Assembly: GCF_019977735.1 (NCBI RefSeq)
Contig: NZ_AP025021.1
Span: 1 to 64,000 of the forward strand
Length of the DNA stretch: 64,000 nt
Direction of reading: 5' to 3'
DNA from: Calothrix sp. PCC 7716
GTDB lineage: Bacteria; Cyanobacteriota; Cyanobacteriia; Cyanobacteriales; Nostocaceae
Shown here piece by piece: positions 34,543-43,214 of the stretch. The notes under the pieces are model-generated. The model made no database searches, had not been told where the DNA came from, and worked only from the letters and a program-made list of their open reading frames with translations. The stretch's first letter is position 1. Each line of letters starts with the position of its first letter. Both the position numbers and the translations under genes were made by a program.

Positions 34543-34987
34543 TGCTATCTATATCAGCACCTGTAATCTTCTTCCCCTGTTTAATATCTTGATTAATATT
34601 GGCAGTTCCTTTGTTCATTCTGTTAGCTTTTACTCCTGTTACATCTTCACCTTCTTCAAGATTTTGAGCTATATTTAAATTTGGAGTATTATCTGACTTC
34701 AATAATGTAGATAACTGTTCAAATAGTTCTTTATCTTGAGCTAATTTCTCACTTAAGATGTCTTTCAAAATTGCCTCATAACGTTCTGGCTTCTCCTCAA
34801 ATTTTTTCAGAATGTCTGAAGCTTCTTGATCTCCCTCATTACTCCATCTATCTCTGAGCCGACTGAAAATAGCTTTAGCTTTGTCGTAGGCGTTATGACC
34901 TGCGGCACCAGCAAATTCCTCAGCCCCTTTTTTTACAAATGGCGTTATAACTGCCATGAGAGCAGTGATGAGAGTTGTAAGTTCCAT
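34535..34987 (-). CDS. Hypothetical protein, helical domain plus repeat-like tail
   Basis: Protein of 150 residues that leads the three-gene operon. The N-terminus is a hydrophobic helix then a charged helical domain (LITALMAVITPFVKKGAEEF, AYDKAKAIFSRLRDRWSNEG, ILKDILSEKLAQDKELFEQL) of a type I recall near the N-terminus of cyanobacterial STAND or GUN4-type proteins. The C-terminal 40 residues alternate Asn/Gly/Ile (EDVTGVKANRMNKGTANINQ, IKQGKKITGADIDSIG), a beta-arch-like pattern. Function unknown; it may be the recognition part of a signalling unit. Confidence 0.6.
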   Translation of the reverse strand: MELTTLITALMAVITPFVKKGAEEFAGAAGHNAYDKAKAIFSRLRDRWSNEGDQEASDILKKFEEKPERYEAILKDILSEKLAQDKELFEQLSTLLKSDNTPNLNIAQNLEEGEDVTGVKANRMNKGTANINQDIKQGKKITGADIDSIG

Positions 34988-35541
34988 AGTTATACTGTAA
35001 CTTGCTTATAACATAATACACCTTCAGCTAATTATTATTTCGGCACCAGCAAATATTTCTGACTCAAAATTTACATTACCTGAAAGCCTTACACTGACTT
35101 AAAGAACGCACTATAATTGCACTTGTCTTGATTGTACTAACTTATACATTTTTAATAATTTTTATTTTTTAGACACGTATCTTTACAAAGATTATATGCT
35201 GTCTGTGATATCCCTGAGCTTTTCCTAAATGCTTCTCTGATTTTAATACTCTTGAACTATAAAAGTAATAGACATTACCGTCATCTCACCAACTGATGCT
35301 GGAAAAGGGCAAAGGGTGGAATTTAAAAGGGAATGAAAACTTGAATTTTAGGTATAAGTCCAAAGTATAGTATAAAAAAAAACCAGTGGACTAGCGCTCA
35401 ACTTTCGCCATATTTCCATCTTGTTATATGCACTTGTGTAGAAAATTACAAGTTTAAAGAGGCGCCTGCTTCCGTTGCTTCATCTTCACAGCATGTAGTT
35501 AAAATAACTATAGTCGATATATTATATTTCAGTAATGGCTG
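34988..35541. other. Intergenic promoter region upstream of the Roc-COR gene
   Basis: I see no gene. It must contain the promoters of the divergent operons (34987 minus, 35542 plus). One GGCGCC at 35460. No strong dyads were noticed. Confidence 0.4.
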
Positions 35542-38457
35542 ATGACCGAGAAAGAATTGCTACAGGTAATCGAACAAGCTGCGATGGAGGGAGTTACAGA
35601 GTTAGACCTCTCTGGTAATGAGTTGACAGCTTTGCCACCTGAGATTGGTAAGCTGACTCGACTCAAAAAGCTGATTCTTGGTAAGTATGAGTATGACAAA
35701 GATAGAGATACTGTTCGTGCTATCAGGAACAATTTAAGTTATTTACCGAAAGAAATTGGATTTCTCAATCAACTTGAAGAACTTCAAGTATTTGGTAATA
35801 AACTGACCATAATACCAGCAGAAATAGGGCAACTGGTTAACTTGCAATATCTCAACCTTCACAGAAACAAACTAAGCAGTATACCAGCAGAAATAGGGCA
35901 ACTGGTTAACTTGAAATTCCTCGATCTACGTCATAATCAACTGAGTAGTCTATCCGTAGAAATAGGGCACCTGGTTAACTTACAGTCTCTTGATCTCTTC
36001 TACAATAAATTGAGTAGTATACCAGCAGGAATAGGGAAACTGGTCAGCTTGAAATATCTTAATCTAAGTTTTAATCAACTCAGTAGTCTACCAACAGAAA
36101 TAATTCAACTGTCAAACTTGCATTCGCTTCAGCTAGGACGCAATAAATTGGGCTGTATACCAGCAGAAATAATTCAACTAATTAACTTGCAATCACTTGG
36201 CATTGGACTCAACCAACTAAGTCATGTACCAGCAGAAATATCTCAACTAGTTAATTTGCAATCTCTTGACCTGGGAGGCAATGAACTGAGTAATTTACCA
36301 GCAGAAATAGCTCAACTAGTTAATTTGCAATCTCTTGACCTGGGAGGCAATAAACTGAGTAATTTACCAATAGAAATATTGCAATTATTCAACTTGCAGT
36401 TTCTTGACCTGGCTGAAAATAATCTAAGTAGTTTGCCAGCAGAAATAAGGCAACTTACCAAACTTGAAAAACTGGATTTGCGTGGAAATCCAGTCCCTAT
36501 TCCACCAGAAATTTTAGGTGCAGAATATACTTTTGAAGAACCGGGTGATGTTAAGGAAATACTTGATTTTTATTTCCGAGTTCAAGACCCAAAGGAAACA
36601 GAACCTCTTTATGAAGCTAAGTTATTGATTATTGGCGAAGGGGGTGCGGGTAAAACTTCTTTGGCTAAGAAAATTGAAGATGAGAACTATGAACTTCAAC
36701 CAAGTGAGAAATCAACTGAAGGTATTGATGTTATTCAGTGGAAGTTTCCACTTGATAATGGTCATGAGTTTAGGGTGAATATCTGGGATTTTGGTGGTCA
36801 GGAAATCTACCATCAAACTCACCAGTTTTTCCTTACTCAACGTTCTCTTTATGCTTTGGTAGCTGATACCCGTACAGAGAATACAGATTTTTACTGGTGG
36901 TTGAAAGTTGCAGAGCTTTTCAGTGATAGTAGTCCTGTTTTGATTATTAAAAATGAAAAGCAAGACCGAGATACTCAGGTAAACGAACGCCAGTTACGCG
37001 CAGAGTTCCCTAATTTAAAGGAAGTTTTAGCAACTAATTTAGAGACAAATCGTGGCTTAACTGAAATTAAGGAAAAAATAAACTTTTATATTAGTAGTCT
37101 TCCTCATGTTGGTGATAAGTCACCTTTGCCAAAAGTTTGGGTGCGAGTTCGTTCAGCTTTAGAAAATTATTCTCGAAATTATTCTCGAAATCGCGACTAT
37201 ATTGAGGTTGGCGAATATTTAAAACTTTGTGAAACTAATCAATTGACTGACCGCAAAGACATGCTGCGGTTAAGTCGTTATTTACATGACCTTGGTGTTT
37301 GTTTGCATTTTCAAGATGATTCTATACTAAGACATTATGTTATTCTCAGACCGGAATGGGGTACGACTGCAGTTTACAAAGTTTTAGATAATAAGACCGT
37401 TAAGCAAAATCTGGGACGTTTTACTCAAGAAGAACTTGCTGATATTTGGCAAGACAGTGAATATGTTGATATGCAGGATGAATTACTACAGTTAATGATG
37501 CGGTTTAAACTTTGCTACCAAATTCCTAATCGTCCTGGTCACTATATTGCACCGCAATTACTTGATATTGAACAACCTGAATATCATTGGGATAAATTAA
37601 ATAATCTTATTTTGCGCTACAAATATGATTTTATGCCTAAAGGTATTCTGACGCGCTTAATTGTAGAAACACACCCTTGGATTGAAAATCAAAAACTCGT
37701 TTGGAAAAGCGGTGTTGTTCTCAATAAAGATGAAACGCGCGTTGAGGTCGTTGAAAATTATAATCAACGAGAAATTAAAGTTAGCGTATCTGGAAACCGT
37801 AAAAAAGAACTACTCGCAGTTGTCACTCACGAACTAGAAAAAATCCATAGTTCCTTTGAACGTTTGCAATATCAAACTTTGGTTCCCTGTAACTGTACTG
37901 AATGTGTAAGTAGTGAAAATCCTTATGCTTATCGGTTAGAAAATTTACGTAAGCGTTTAAAAGCTGGTAAATATCAAGTTGAATGCGAAGAAAGTTATGA
38001 ATCTGTAGATGTTCGCAGATTGATTGATGATGTGAATTTGCCGAAAGAGCAAGATTATCGGGAATCTCAAGCCCAAGATACGCGATTACAACGAGAATTA
38101 GAAAGAGAGAGACAGAAATCTTTGAATGTAAATCAAGCTACTATGAGTTTTGTTAGTACGATTCACCAAGATTTCCAATTATTAGTTGACAAAAATAAGA
38201 AGTTATCTCGTCAGCAGCGTAAACAACTACGTAATGCTTTAATGGATGCTTTTCCTACCAAACCGTTATTAGAGCAATTATTATCATATGAACTTGATAA
38301 AAATCTAGATGAAATAGCGGGAGGCAATAATTTACAAGAAATTGTCTTTAATTTGATAACAATAGCAGAATCTCAGGGATGGATTGACGAATTAGTTTAT
38401 GGCGCCAAAGAGTCTAACCCTGGAAACTCGCTCTTACAAAAGATTGCATGTTTATAA
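35542..38457 (+). CDS. LRR-Roc-COR (ROCO) GTPase with C-terminal EAD1
   Basis: ROCO-family protein of 971 residues. Residues 15-325 hold about 13 leucine-rich repeats of 23 residues (pattern LVNLQSLDLGGNELSNLPAE). The Roc GTPase starts near 357: P-loop LLIIGEGGAGKTSLAKK, switch region WDFGGQEIYHQTHQFF, then LVADTRTENTDFYWW. COR lies at about 560-790 (ILRPEWGTTAVYKVL, GHYIAPQLL). A cysteine pair motif CNCTEC near 790 and a charged helix follow. The last 80 residues (LSRQQRKQLRNALMDAFPTK…) match effector-associated domain 1 (EAD1), the same module as at 54.4 kb. LRRs probably sense, Roc switches, EAD1 recruits; role by family analogy. Only one GGCGCC, near the 3' end. Confidence 0.9.
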   Translation: MTEKELLQVIEQAAMEGVTELDLSGNELTALPPEIGKLTRLKKLILGKYEYDKDRDTVRAIRNNLSYLPKEIGFLNQLEELQVFGNKLTIIPAEIGQLVNLQYLNLHRNKLSSIPAEIGQLVNLKFLDLRHNQLSSLSVEIGHLVNLQSLDLFYNKLSSIPAGIGKLVSLKYLNLSFNQLSSLPTEIIQLSNLHSLQLGRNKLGCIPAEIIQLINLQSLGIGLNQLSHVPAEISQLVNLQSLDLGGNELSNLPAEIAQLVNLQSLDLGGNKLSNLPIEILQLFNLQFLDLAENNLSSLPAEIRQLTKLEKLDLRGNPVPIPPEILGAEYTFEEPGDVKEILDFYFRVQDPKETEPLYEAKLLIIGEGGAGKTSLAKKIEDENYELQPSEKSTEGIDVIQWKFPLDNGHEFRVNIWDFGGQEIYHQTHQFFLTQRSLYALVADTRTENTDFYWWLKVAELFSDSSPVLIIKNEKQDRDTQVNERQLRAEFPNLKEVLATNLETNRGLTEIKEKINFYISSLPHVGDKSPLPKVWVRVRSALENYSRNYSRNRDYIEVGEYLKLCETNQLTDRKDMLRLSRYLHDLGVCLHFQDDSILRHYVILRPEWGTTAVYKVLDNKTVKQNLGRFTQEELADIWQDSEYVDMQDELLQLMMRFKLCYQIPNRPGHYIAPQLLDIEQPEYHWDKLNNLILRYKYDFMPKGILTRLIVETHPWIENQKLVWKSGVVLNKDETRVEVVENYNQREIKVSVSGNRKKELLAVVTHELEKIHSSFERLQYQTLVPCNCTECVSSENPYAYRLENLRKRLKAGKYQVECEESYESVDVRRLIDDVNLPKEQDYRESQAQDTRLQRELERERQKSLNVNQATMSFVSTIHQDFQLLVDKNKKLSRQQRKQLRNALMDAFPTKPLLEQLLSYELDKNLDEIAGGNNLQEIVFNLITIAESQGWIDELVYGAKESNPGNSLLQKIACL

Positions 38458-38564
38458 ACATAAATTATAGTTTAGAAACATTTAGGGTTAGTGATTTTCA
38501 ATCTTCTTTTCGGCGCCACGGTATCTTCTAATATTGATAATCGCTAATTGCAATAATCTGACTG

Positions 38565-39209
38565 TTAATTATTTAAATCCAAAGCAATGACTTGATTTGG
38601 CGCCAGTACTCCACCAACTTTTACAACTTCTAATTCTCCGGTTACATCTTTATGTTGTACCCTTACTTGAGTAATAGCTTCTTCTAAAGTTGCAGATTGG
38701 GCAATGTAAATTTTTTCTTCTGATTTTAAAACCCAAATTGGATGAGGCCAAGTGTGTCGGGGTTGCAGTACGGCTTTATGTATAATTGTGTGGATATATT
38801 CAATAATTTGAGCTTCTTTACCGTTTGGTAAAAACTCTGTCAATGTTTGTAATAATTTTTGAAGTTCTGATGTCGGGATGTGTTCGACAATTTCAGTTTG
38901 TTGCCGCGCGCTTGTAGTCGGTACTTTTGTACCTACAACTACAGATTCAATATAGCGACTGACTTTAGAAATAATTGAATCAAAGTCACGTTCTGTTAGT
39001 ATGTTCCCCAAGTGAGAATTTAATAAACTTCTAAAGTTTTCGTCGTCAATATTGATACTGCGATTGTTCAAATAAGCCAAAAAATTACTTGACGCTAACC
39101 GACCACAACCAACTTCTCCATTGGCTGCATCTTCCGCTGCTACCAACTCCATTAAATGCTGGTTTTTAGTTGTTTCAACACTTGTATCAGAAGAAATTGA
39201 TTGGGTCAT
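38565..39209 (-). CDS. Hypothetical protein paired with GNAT gene
   Basis: Soluble protein of 214 residues. The N-terminal region (MELVAAEDAANGEVGCGRLA, FLAYLNNRSINIDDENFRSL) is unfamiliar; the C-terminus has strand-rich units (WVLKSEEKIYIAQSATLEEA, LEVVKVGGVLAPNQVIAL). Its start overlaps the end of the acetyltransferase gene (ATGA, 4 bp), so both are made together. Possibly an accessory or immunity partner of the GNAT protein; function unknown. GGCGCC sites occur inside. Confidence 0.6.
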   Translation of the reverse strand: MTQSISSDTSVETTKNQHLMELVAAEDAANGEVGCGRLASSNFLAYLNNRSINIDDENFRSLLNSHLGNILTERDFDSIISKVSRYIESVVVGTKVPTTSARQQTEIVEHIPTSELQKLLQTLTEFLPNGKEAQIIEYIHTIIHKAVLQPRHTWPHPIWVLKSEEKIYIAQSATLEEAITQVRVQHKDVTGELEVVKVGGVLAPNQVIALDLNN

Positions 39210-39778
39210 GAGTTTCTCCGTAATATTTCAAAATAAACCAAATTATCTGGTTCGTCTGGGTCGGGACCGCAATCGAGTAATCCAACCCTAATTTTACGAT
39301 AAAAGTCTATAGAATCGGGGAGAGCATGTAGTCCTACACGTCCTTGATATCCTAATTCATAACTACGGGCAATAGCAAAATCAACTAAATTTTTACCAAC
39401 ACCTTTGTAGGTGGGAGGATTGTTGATTGCTGGACGGTTCCAGGGTCCTGTAGCTAATGCACTAATATATACTAGCCTCCGACGATACTGAGATTCAATT
39501 TGGCAGCGTTTTTTTAATATATCAATTGTCATCAATCCTTGGGTAATGCCTTCACACTCAATTGCATAAAGCTCATCCCCAGGCAATATTTTAGCTAGCC
39601 GATTCTTTTTTTCCCAATTCCAGTCAGCATCGGAGTAACGTGTACCCGTTAGTTGAGGTGCCCATAAATTTTGAGCATCTGCAAGGTGTTTATCTGATAC
39701 AGTTGTAAGAATGGCATCGACAATTTGGTTGTCCTGCACCCGTAATAATTTGACATTCAGGCTAAAATTTGAAACCAC
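39206..39778 (-). CDS. GNAT-type N-acetyltransferase-like protein
   Basis: Protein of 190 residues with a GNAT-like core: LYAIECEGITQGLMTIDI (strands), VYISALATGPWNRP, then the acetyl-CoA-binding-like YKGVGKNLVDFAIARSYELG near 130 (loop GVGK in place of the usual R/QxxGxG/A), and GRVGLHALPDSIDFYRKI. The substitution in the CoA loop lowers certainty about activity. It is encoded with a 214-residue protein (overlap) and diverges from an XRE gene 68 bp away, an arrangement seen in acetyltransferase toxin-antitoxin units. Confidence 0.7.
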   Translation of the reverse strand: MVSNFSLNVKLLRVQDNQIVDAILTTVSDKHLADAQNLWAPQLTGTRYSDADWNWEKKNRLAKILPGDELYAIECEGITQGLMTIDILKKRCQIESQYRRRLVYISALATGPWNRPAINNPPTYKGVGKNLVDFAIARSYELGYQGRVGLHALPDSIDFYRKIRVGLLDCGPDPDEPDNLVYFEILRRNS

Positions 39779-39810
39779 ACCAAGTTTTACACCCCGACAA
39801 TTTATTATAT

Positions 39811-39868
39811 TTTTACTAGTATGACTATAAAATTATATGTGATTATATGTCAAGTATGACTAGTAAAA
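39811..39868. promoter_or_regulatory. Operator-like dyad between GNAT and XRE genes
   Basis: TTTTACTAGT (39811-39820) and ACTAGTAAAA (39859-39868) form a perfect 10-bp inverted repeat spanning the divergent promoters and the XRE start (39847). AGTATGACTA is also repeated directly inside. This is a good candidate operator for the XRE protein. Confidence 0.55.
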
Positions 39869-40164
39869 AACTTATTATGTTGGAACTCGATATTATCGCA
39901 TCTGTAGATTGGAAGCCAGAGTTTGGTAAAAAACTAAAATTGATGCGAGGTAAAGTATCTCGGCGCGCGCTAGCCCAGAAAGTTGTTGACCAGTACGACT
40001 ATAAGGTGTCTCAGCAATATATACAGCTTTTGGAACACCCCGAAGGAAACGAAAAGGCGCCTGCTACCGTATCCTTCAAACTGCTAAGATATCTAACAGA
40101 AGCACTAAACACCAACGTTTACGATTTGTTTGGCTCACCCGAAATATTTGCTAGTGACACTTGA
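39847..40164 (+). CDS. XRE-type HTH regulator (105 aa)
   Basis: Small regulator with a Cro/C1-type HTH at about 25-90: FGKKLKLMRGKVSRRALAQK, VSQQYIQLLEHPE, then VSFKLLRYLTEALNTNVYDL. It diverges from the GNAT operon across an inverted repeat that overlaps its start, so it probably represses itself and the GNAT unit. The C-terminal end overlaps a small minus-strand ORF (40119-40298). Confidence 0.75.
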   Translation: MSSMTSKKLIMLELDIIASVDWKPEFGKKLKLMRGKVSRRALAQKVVDQYDYKVSQQYIQLLEHPEGNEKAPATVSFKLLRYLTEALNTNVYDLFGSPEIFASDT

Positions 40165-40298
40165 AACATGCCACCTTTAATTGACTCAATTCCATACTGC
40201 CGCTCAATCACAGATAATAACTCTTCTTGTGTGGGCGTTAAATACGGAGTTGGTTCCGGTGCAAAGAATTCAAACATGGCAACTACAACTTCTTCCAT
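40119..40298 (-). CDS. Small hypothetical protein (59 aa), antisense to XRE 3' end
   Basis: ATG at 40298 to TAA at 40119. The product starts MEEVVVAMFEFFAPEPTPYL and continues TPTQEELLSVIERQYGIESI, a composition like a real small protein. Its start lies 1 bp after the stop of the next ORF upstream (40300-40440), so both are probably one transcript. It overlaps the 3' end of the XRE gene by about 46 bp, convergently. Function unknown. Confidence 0.45.
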   Translation of the reverse strand: MEEVVVAMFEFFAPEPTPYLTPTQEELLSVIERQYGIESIKGGMFQVSLANISGEPNKS

Positions 40299-40299
40299 A

Positions 40300-40440
40300 T
40301 TAGGAACCTAAGAAAGGCGCCGTAACCTTGGACAGCAATTTTTCCGCTGCTGCACGGTATAAAACTGATAATTCACTGTTGAGATTCTCCGAGTCCATAT
40401 TTTCTTTCAATGGTTGTAAGTAACTCTTACGGCGCCTCAT
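40300..40440 (-). CDS. Small hypothetical protein (46 aa)
   Basis: ATG at 40440 to TAA at 40300. The product starts MRRRKSYLQPLKENMDSENL and ends AAAEKLLSKVTAPFLGS, basic then helical. It is tightly coupled to the 59-residue ORF downstream. The start codon overlaps one of three GGCGCC sites in this stretch. Function unknown; may be a remnant of a longer gene. Confidence 0.4.
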   Translation of the reverse strand: MRRRKSYLQPLKENMDSENLNSELSVLYRAAAEKLLSKVTAPFLGS

Positions 40441-40661
40441 GGACTGTAGTTTTACAGGCGCCGCAGTATTTCCAGCATATCACCGAATCGTAACTCCAAC
40501 TTTAGTATAGGCGCCTAATCAATAAAAAGGACAGCTACCAATTCAAGCTTTATTCCGATGTGTTAAGCCGCTCAAAATTTCTATTATTTACTCATGAAAG
40601 CGAACAGCCCAAACGCTACAAGCTTTCCAACATAACTTATATATTCAATGGAGATAAACTA

Positions 40662-40889
40662 ATGAATAACGAGATTAATGCAATTGAACTATCTACCGAT
40701 GAACTTGATACCGTAGCAGGTGGTTTAGCTATTAGTTTAGGTGATGTTGGCGGTTTTGCGTCTGATGCATCAAACAGCTACTCACTAAAACAACTTCAAG
40801 TTGGTCAACAAACCTTTGCTGGTCCCGGTGGTAGCTATACAGGTTCTGTAACCAACTTACAAGAAATATACCAGCAATTCTCATTTTAA
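40662..40889 (+). CDS. Double-glycine leader peptide precursor (RiPP or bacteriocin-like)
   Basis: ATG 40662, with GGAG 12 bp upstream, gives a 75-residue precursor. The leader contains ELSTDELDTVAGG, the double-Gly cleavage motif recognised by peptidase-containing ABC exporters. The predicted core of about 54 residues is Gly/Ser/Gln-rich (DVGGFASDASNSYSLKQLQV, AGPGGSYTGSVTNL), with no Cys and no lanthipeptide hallmarks. No modification enzyme or exporter lies nearby; the next gene is a transposase. It probably relies on host exporters or is an orphan. Exact peptide class unknown. Confidence 0.65.
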   Translation: MNNEINAIELSTDELDTVAGGLAISLGDVGGFASDASNSYSLKQLQVGQQTFAGPGGSYTGSVTNLQEIYQQFSF

Positions 40890-41165
40890 AAAAAATAGAG
40901 TATTAACCCCGATTTTGGAATTGCCGATATAGTACTAAGTAACTATTTTTTGATACCGAGAGGATAACTAAAAAATAATTGGGTCGAATAATTGAGTATA
41001 AATACTTAGTAGAGTACAGGACTGCTTGAGAACAAACGGGGGAAATCCGGTGGGATAGCTTGGTTTTAAGATAGAGACTTCAATGGAAATAAAAATTTAT
41101 AATTGTTGCCAGATGATGTAAAATCAGTGAGTAAAAAATATGACAGTGTATCAAATTACTTAAAT

Positions 41166-42500
41166 ATGGCTACAAAAGAAACGACTCTAGAAATCCCTGA
41201 ATTAATCGAATTTTTACGGTCATCATTACATAATTTACCCGACGAAAGGAAGCCAGGTAATAATACAAAATATCAGGTAGAAAATGCAGTGATGGCTGCC
41301 TTTTCGGTATTTTTTACTCAATCAGAATCTTTTTTAGACCATCAACGCTTAATGAAAAGTAATAAGGGAAAAGATAACGCAGCAAGTTTATTTTCAATTG
41401 AATTAATACCGAGTGATAATCAAATAAGAAACTTATTAGACCCGGTGCCAGCTAATAATATTTTTATGGTTTTTCAAAAAGTTTATGAATGGTTAGAGGA
41501 ACAAGGAATTTTGAAAAAATTTTTCTACTTAGGCGAAGAACTTTTAATAGCTTTAGATGGCACAGAATATTTCTCATCTAATAAAATTAATTGCCCTCAT
41601 TGTAACTGTCGTAATCATCGAAATGGAACTACAACTTATTTTCATGGTTGTGTTACGCCTATTATAGTTTCTCCCAATCAAAAACAAGTGATAAACTTAG
41701 AACCAGAATTTATTAAAAAACAAGATGGGCATCAAAAACAAGATTGCGAAAATGCGGCTGTTAAAAGATGGTTAAATCAGAATCATAAAAATAAGTATGG
41801 TAAGGCTGTAACCCTCTTAGGAGATGACTTGTATGCTCACGAGCCGATTTGTGAGTTAGCTTTAAAACAAGGTTATAATTTTATTTTTGTTTGCCTTGAA
41901 ACATCACATAAAACTTTGTATGAATGGCTAGATTTCTTAGACAAGAGTGGAGAAGTTACAACCATTGAAAAGAAAAAATGGGATGGGAGAAAGAATCTAA
42001 TTTATCGTTATCGCTATGCTTCTAGACTTCCATTAATGGATAAAGACTCAAGCATAGAAGTTAATTGGTGCGAACTAACTATTATTAATGAAAAAACAGA
42101 AGAAGTTATCTACCAAAACAATTGGATAACGAATCATAAAATCACCGAAAATAATGTTGAGGACATTGTTAATGCAGCGCGCAGTAGATGGAAAATTGAG
42201 AATGAAGGCAATAACGTTCTCAAAAATCACGGTTATAATTTAGAGCATAACTTTGGTCATGGTAAAAATCATTTGTGCGAGTTATTATTATCCTTAAATT
42301 TATTAGCTTTTTTATTTCATACTGCTTTAGATTTAGTTAATTTGACCTATCAAAAAGTTCGCGAGCTATTAGTAACTCGAACTACTTTCTTTAAAGATAT
42401 TCGTACCTTACTAAAATATTTATTTTTTCAAGATTGGTCACATGTATTTTCATTTATCCTCACAGAGCATGTCCCATTTAAAAAGGCAAATTCTAGTTGA
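41166..42500 (+). CDS. DDE transposase (IS4/ISNCY-like)
   Basis: Transposase of 444 residues from ATG 41166 (GTG 41124 and TTG 41103 are in-frame alternatives). Likely catalytic residues: Asp in LIALDGTEYFSS, Asp in VTLLGDDLYAHEP, Glu in ARSRWKIENEGNNVLKNHGY. A Cys/His cluster CPHCNCRNHRNG lies between them. The frame is intact, so the element may be active. I could not find convincing terminal inverted repeats in 40890-41165 or 42501-42800, so the IS ends are not defined. It may have separated the GG-leader peptide from its genes. Confidence 0.8.
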   Translation: MATKETTLEIPELIEFLRSSLHNLPDERKPGNNTKYQVENAVMAAFSVFFTQSESFLDHQRLMKSNKGKDNAASLFSIELIPSDNQIRNLLDPVPANNIFMVFQKVYEWLEEQGILKKFFYLGEELLIALDGTEYFSSNKINCPHCNCRNHRNGTTTYFHGCVTPIIVSPNQKQVINLEPEFIKKQDGHQKQDCENAAVKRWLNQNHKNKYGKAVTLLGDDLYAHEPICELALKQGYNFIFVCLETSHKTLYEWLDFLDKSGEVTTIEKKKWDGRKNLIYRYRYASRLPLMDKDSSIEVNWCELTIINEKTEEVIYQNNWITNHKITENNVEDIVNAARSRWKIENEGNNVLKNHGYNLEHNFGHGKNHLCELLLSLNLLAFLFHTALDLVNLTYQKVRELLVTRTTFFKDIRTLLKYLFFQDWSHVFSFILTEHVPFKKANSS

Positions 42501-42602
42501 AAAATATTAATCTATTGAAAGATTAGGTAAAAGTTATTTATTCAAAAAAATAAAAAGTTGTTTATAATTTCATCTAAAATTATCAGTTGAAATCTATTTT
42601 TC

Positions 42603-42791
42603 ATGGAAAAATTTATTAAAACTTGTCTATCTTCAGCTTCGGATGATAATTATCTATCAAAAAATGATGCTTCGGCACAAGTTCTCTATTTAAATAACAG
42701 AATTTTCTCTATTTTTTTTCAAAATGAGAATTGCTGGAAATATACAGCAAGGCTGGTCAAGCAATTGCTGTTAAATAAATACAACGATTAA
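42603..42791 (+). CDS. Doubtful small ORF after transposase
   Basis: A 62-codon ORF (MEKFIKTCLSSASDDNYLSK…) with ordinary composition and a short aromatic C-terminus. It lacks a clear ribosome binding site and may be IS-derived noise. It ends 40 bp before a good terminator, which slightly favours transcription through it. Function unknown. Confidence 0.25.
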   Translation: MEKFIKTCLSSASDDNYLSKNDASAQVLYLNNRIFSIFFQNENCWKYTARLVKQLLLNKYND

Positions 42792-42830
42792 AGTCTCTTC
42801 AACCTGTATACCTTTTTAACATCACTTCAC

Positions 42831-42867
42831 ACGGCGCCTGTCATTTCAAACGCAGGCGCCGTTTTTT
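42831..42867 (+). terminator. Intrinsic terminator
   Basis: ACGGCGCCTG (42831-42840) pairs perfectly with CAGGCGCCGT (42853-42862), followed by TTTTT. It is a strong Rho-independent terminator for plus-strand transcripts and contains two GGCGCC sites. A weaker relative (GCGCCTGT…ACAAGCGC then TTTTT) lies near 48904-48933. Confidence 0.8.
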
Positions 42868-43027
42868 ATGTGTAAATACAAAATTAATCGCCAGCACTTG
42901 AAGTGGAAGGTGCTACACAAGGCTTGATGCAAATAGAAACGCAACGGCACGGCTCATATAAAATATATGGACAAAAGCTTATATATGTAGAATTTCTAGC
43001 TTCGGCACCTCTTTAACGTGTGGCATC

Positions 43028-43100
43028 CGAGGCGCCTAATTATTAAATAAAGGGAAAGAATACTATAAAATAATGAGGTAGAATTTTTTTGTGTGCAGTT
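43028..43100 (+). repeat. Leader repeat, copy 1
   Basis: The sequence from GGCGCCTAATTATTAAATAA (43031) through AATACTATA to the T-run and TGTGTGCAGT resembles 43871-43935 in word order and spacing. The copies lie about 115-160 bp upstream of two different genes (43215, 44102), so they may be duplicated promoters. Confidence 0.4.
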
Positions 43101-43214
43101 ATCAAATGTGTAGTACTCTTTACAACCTAATACTCTAATCTTCATCATTAATTATAGATATATTCAGTGTTGGCGCCGTTCCACTGTTCCACAACATTTA
43201 GTCCCTTTTTTAAA

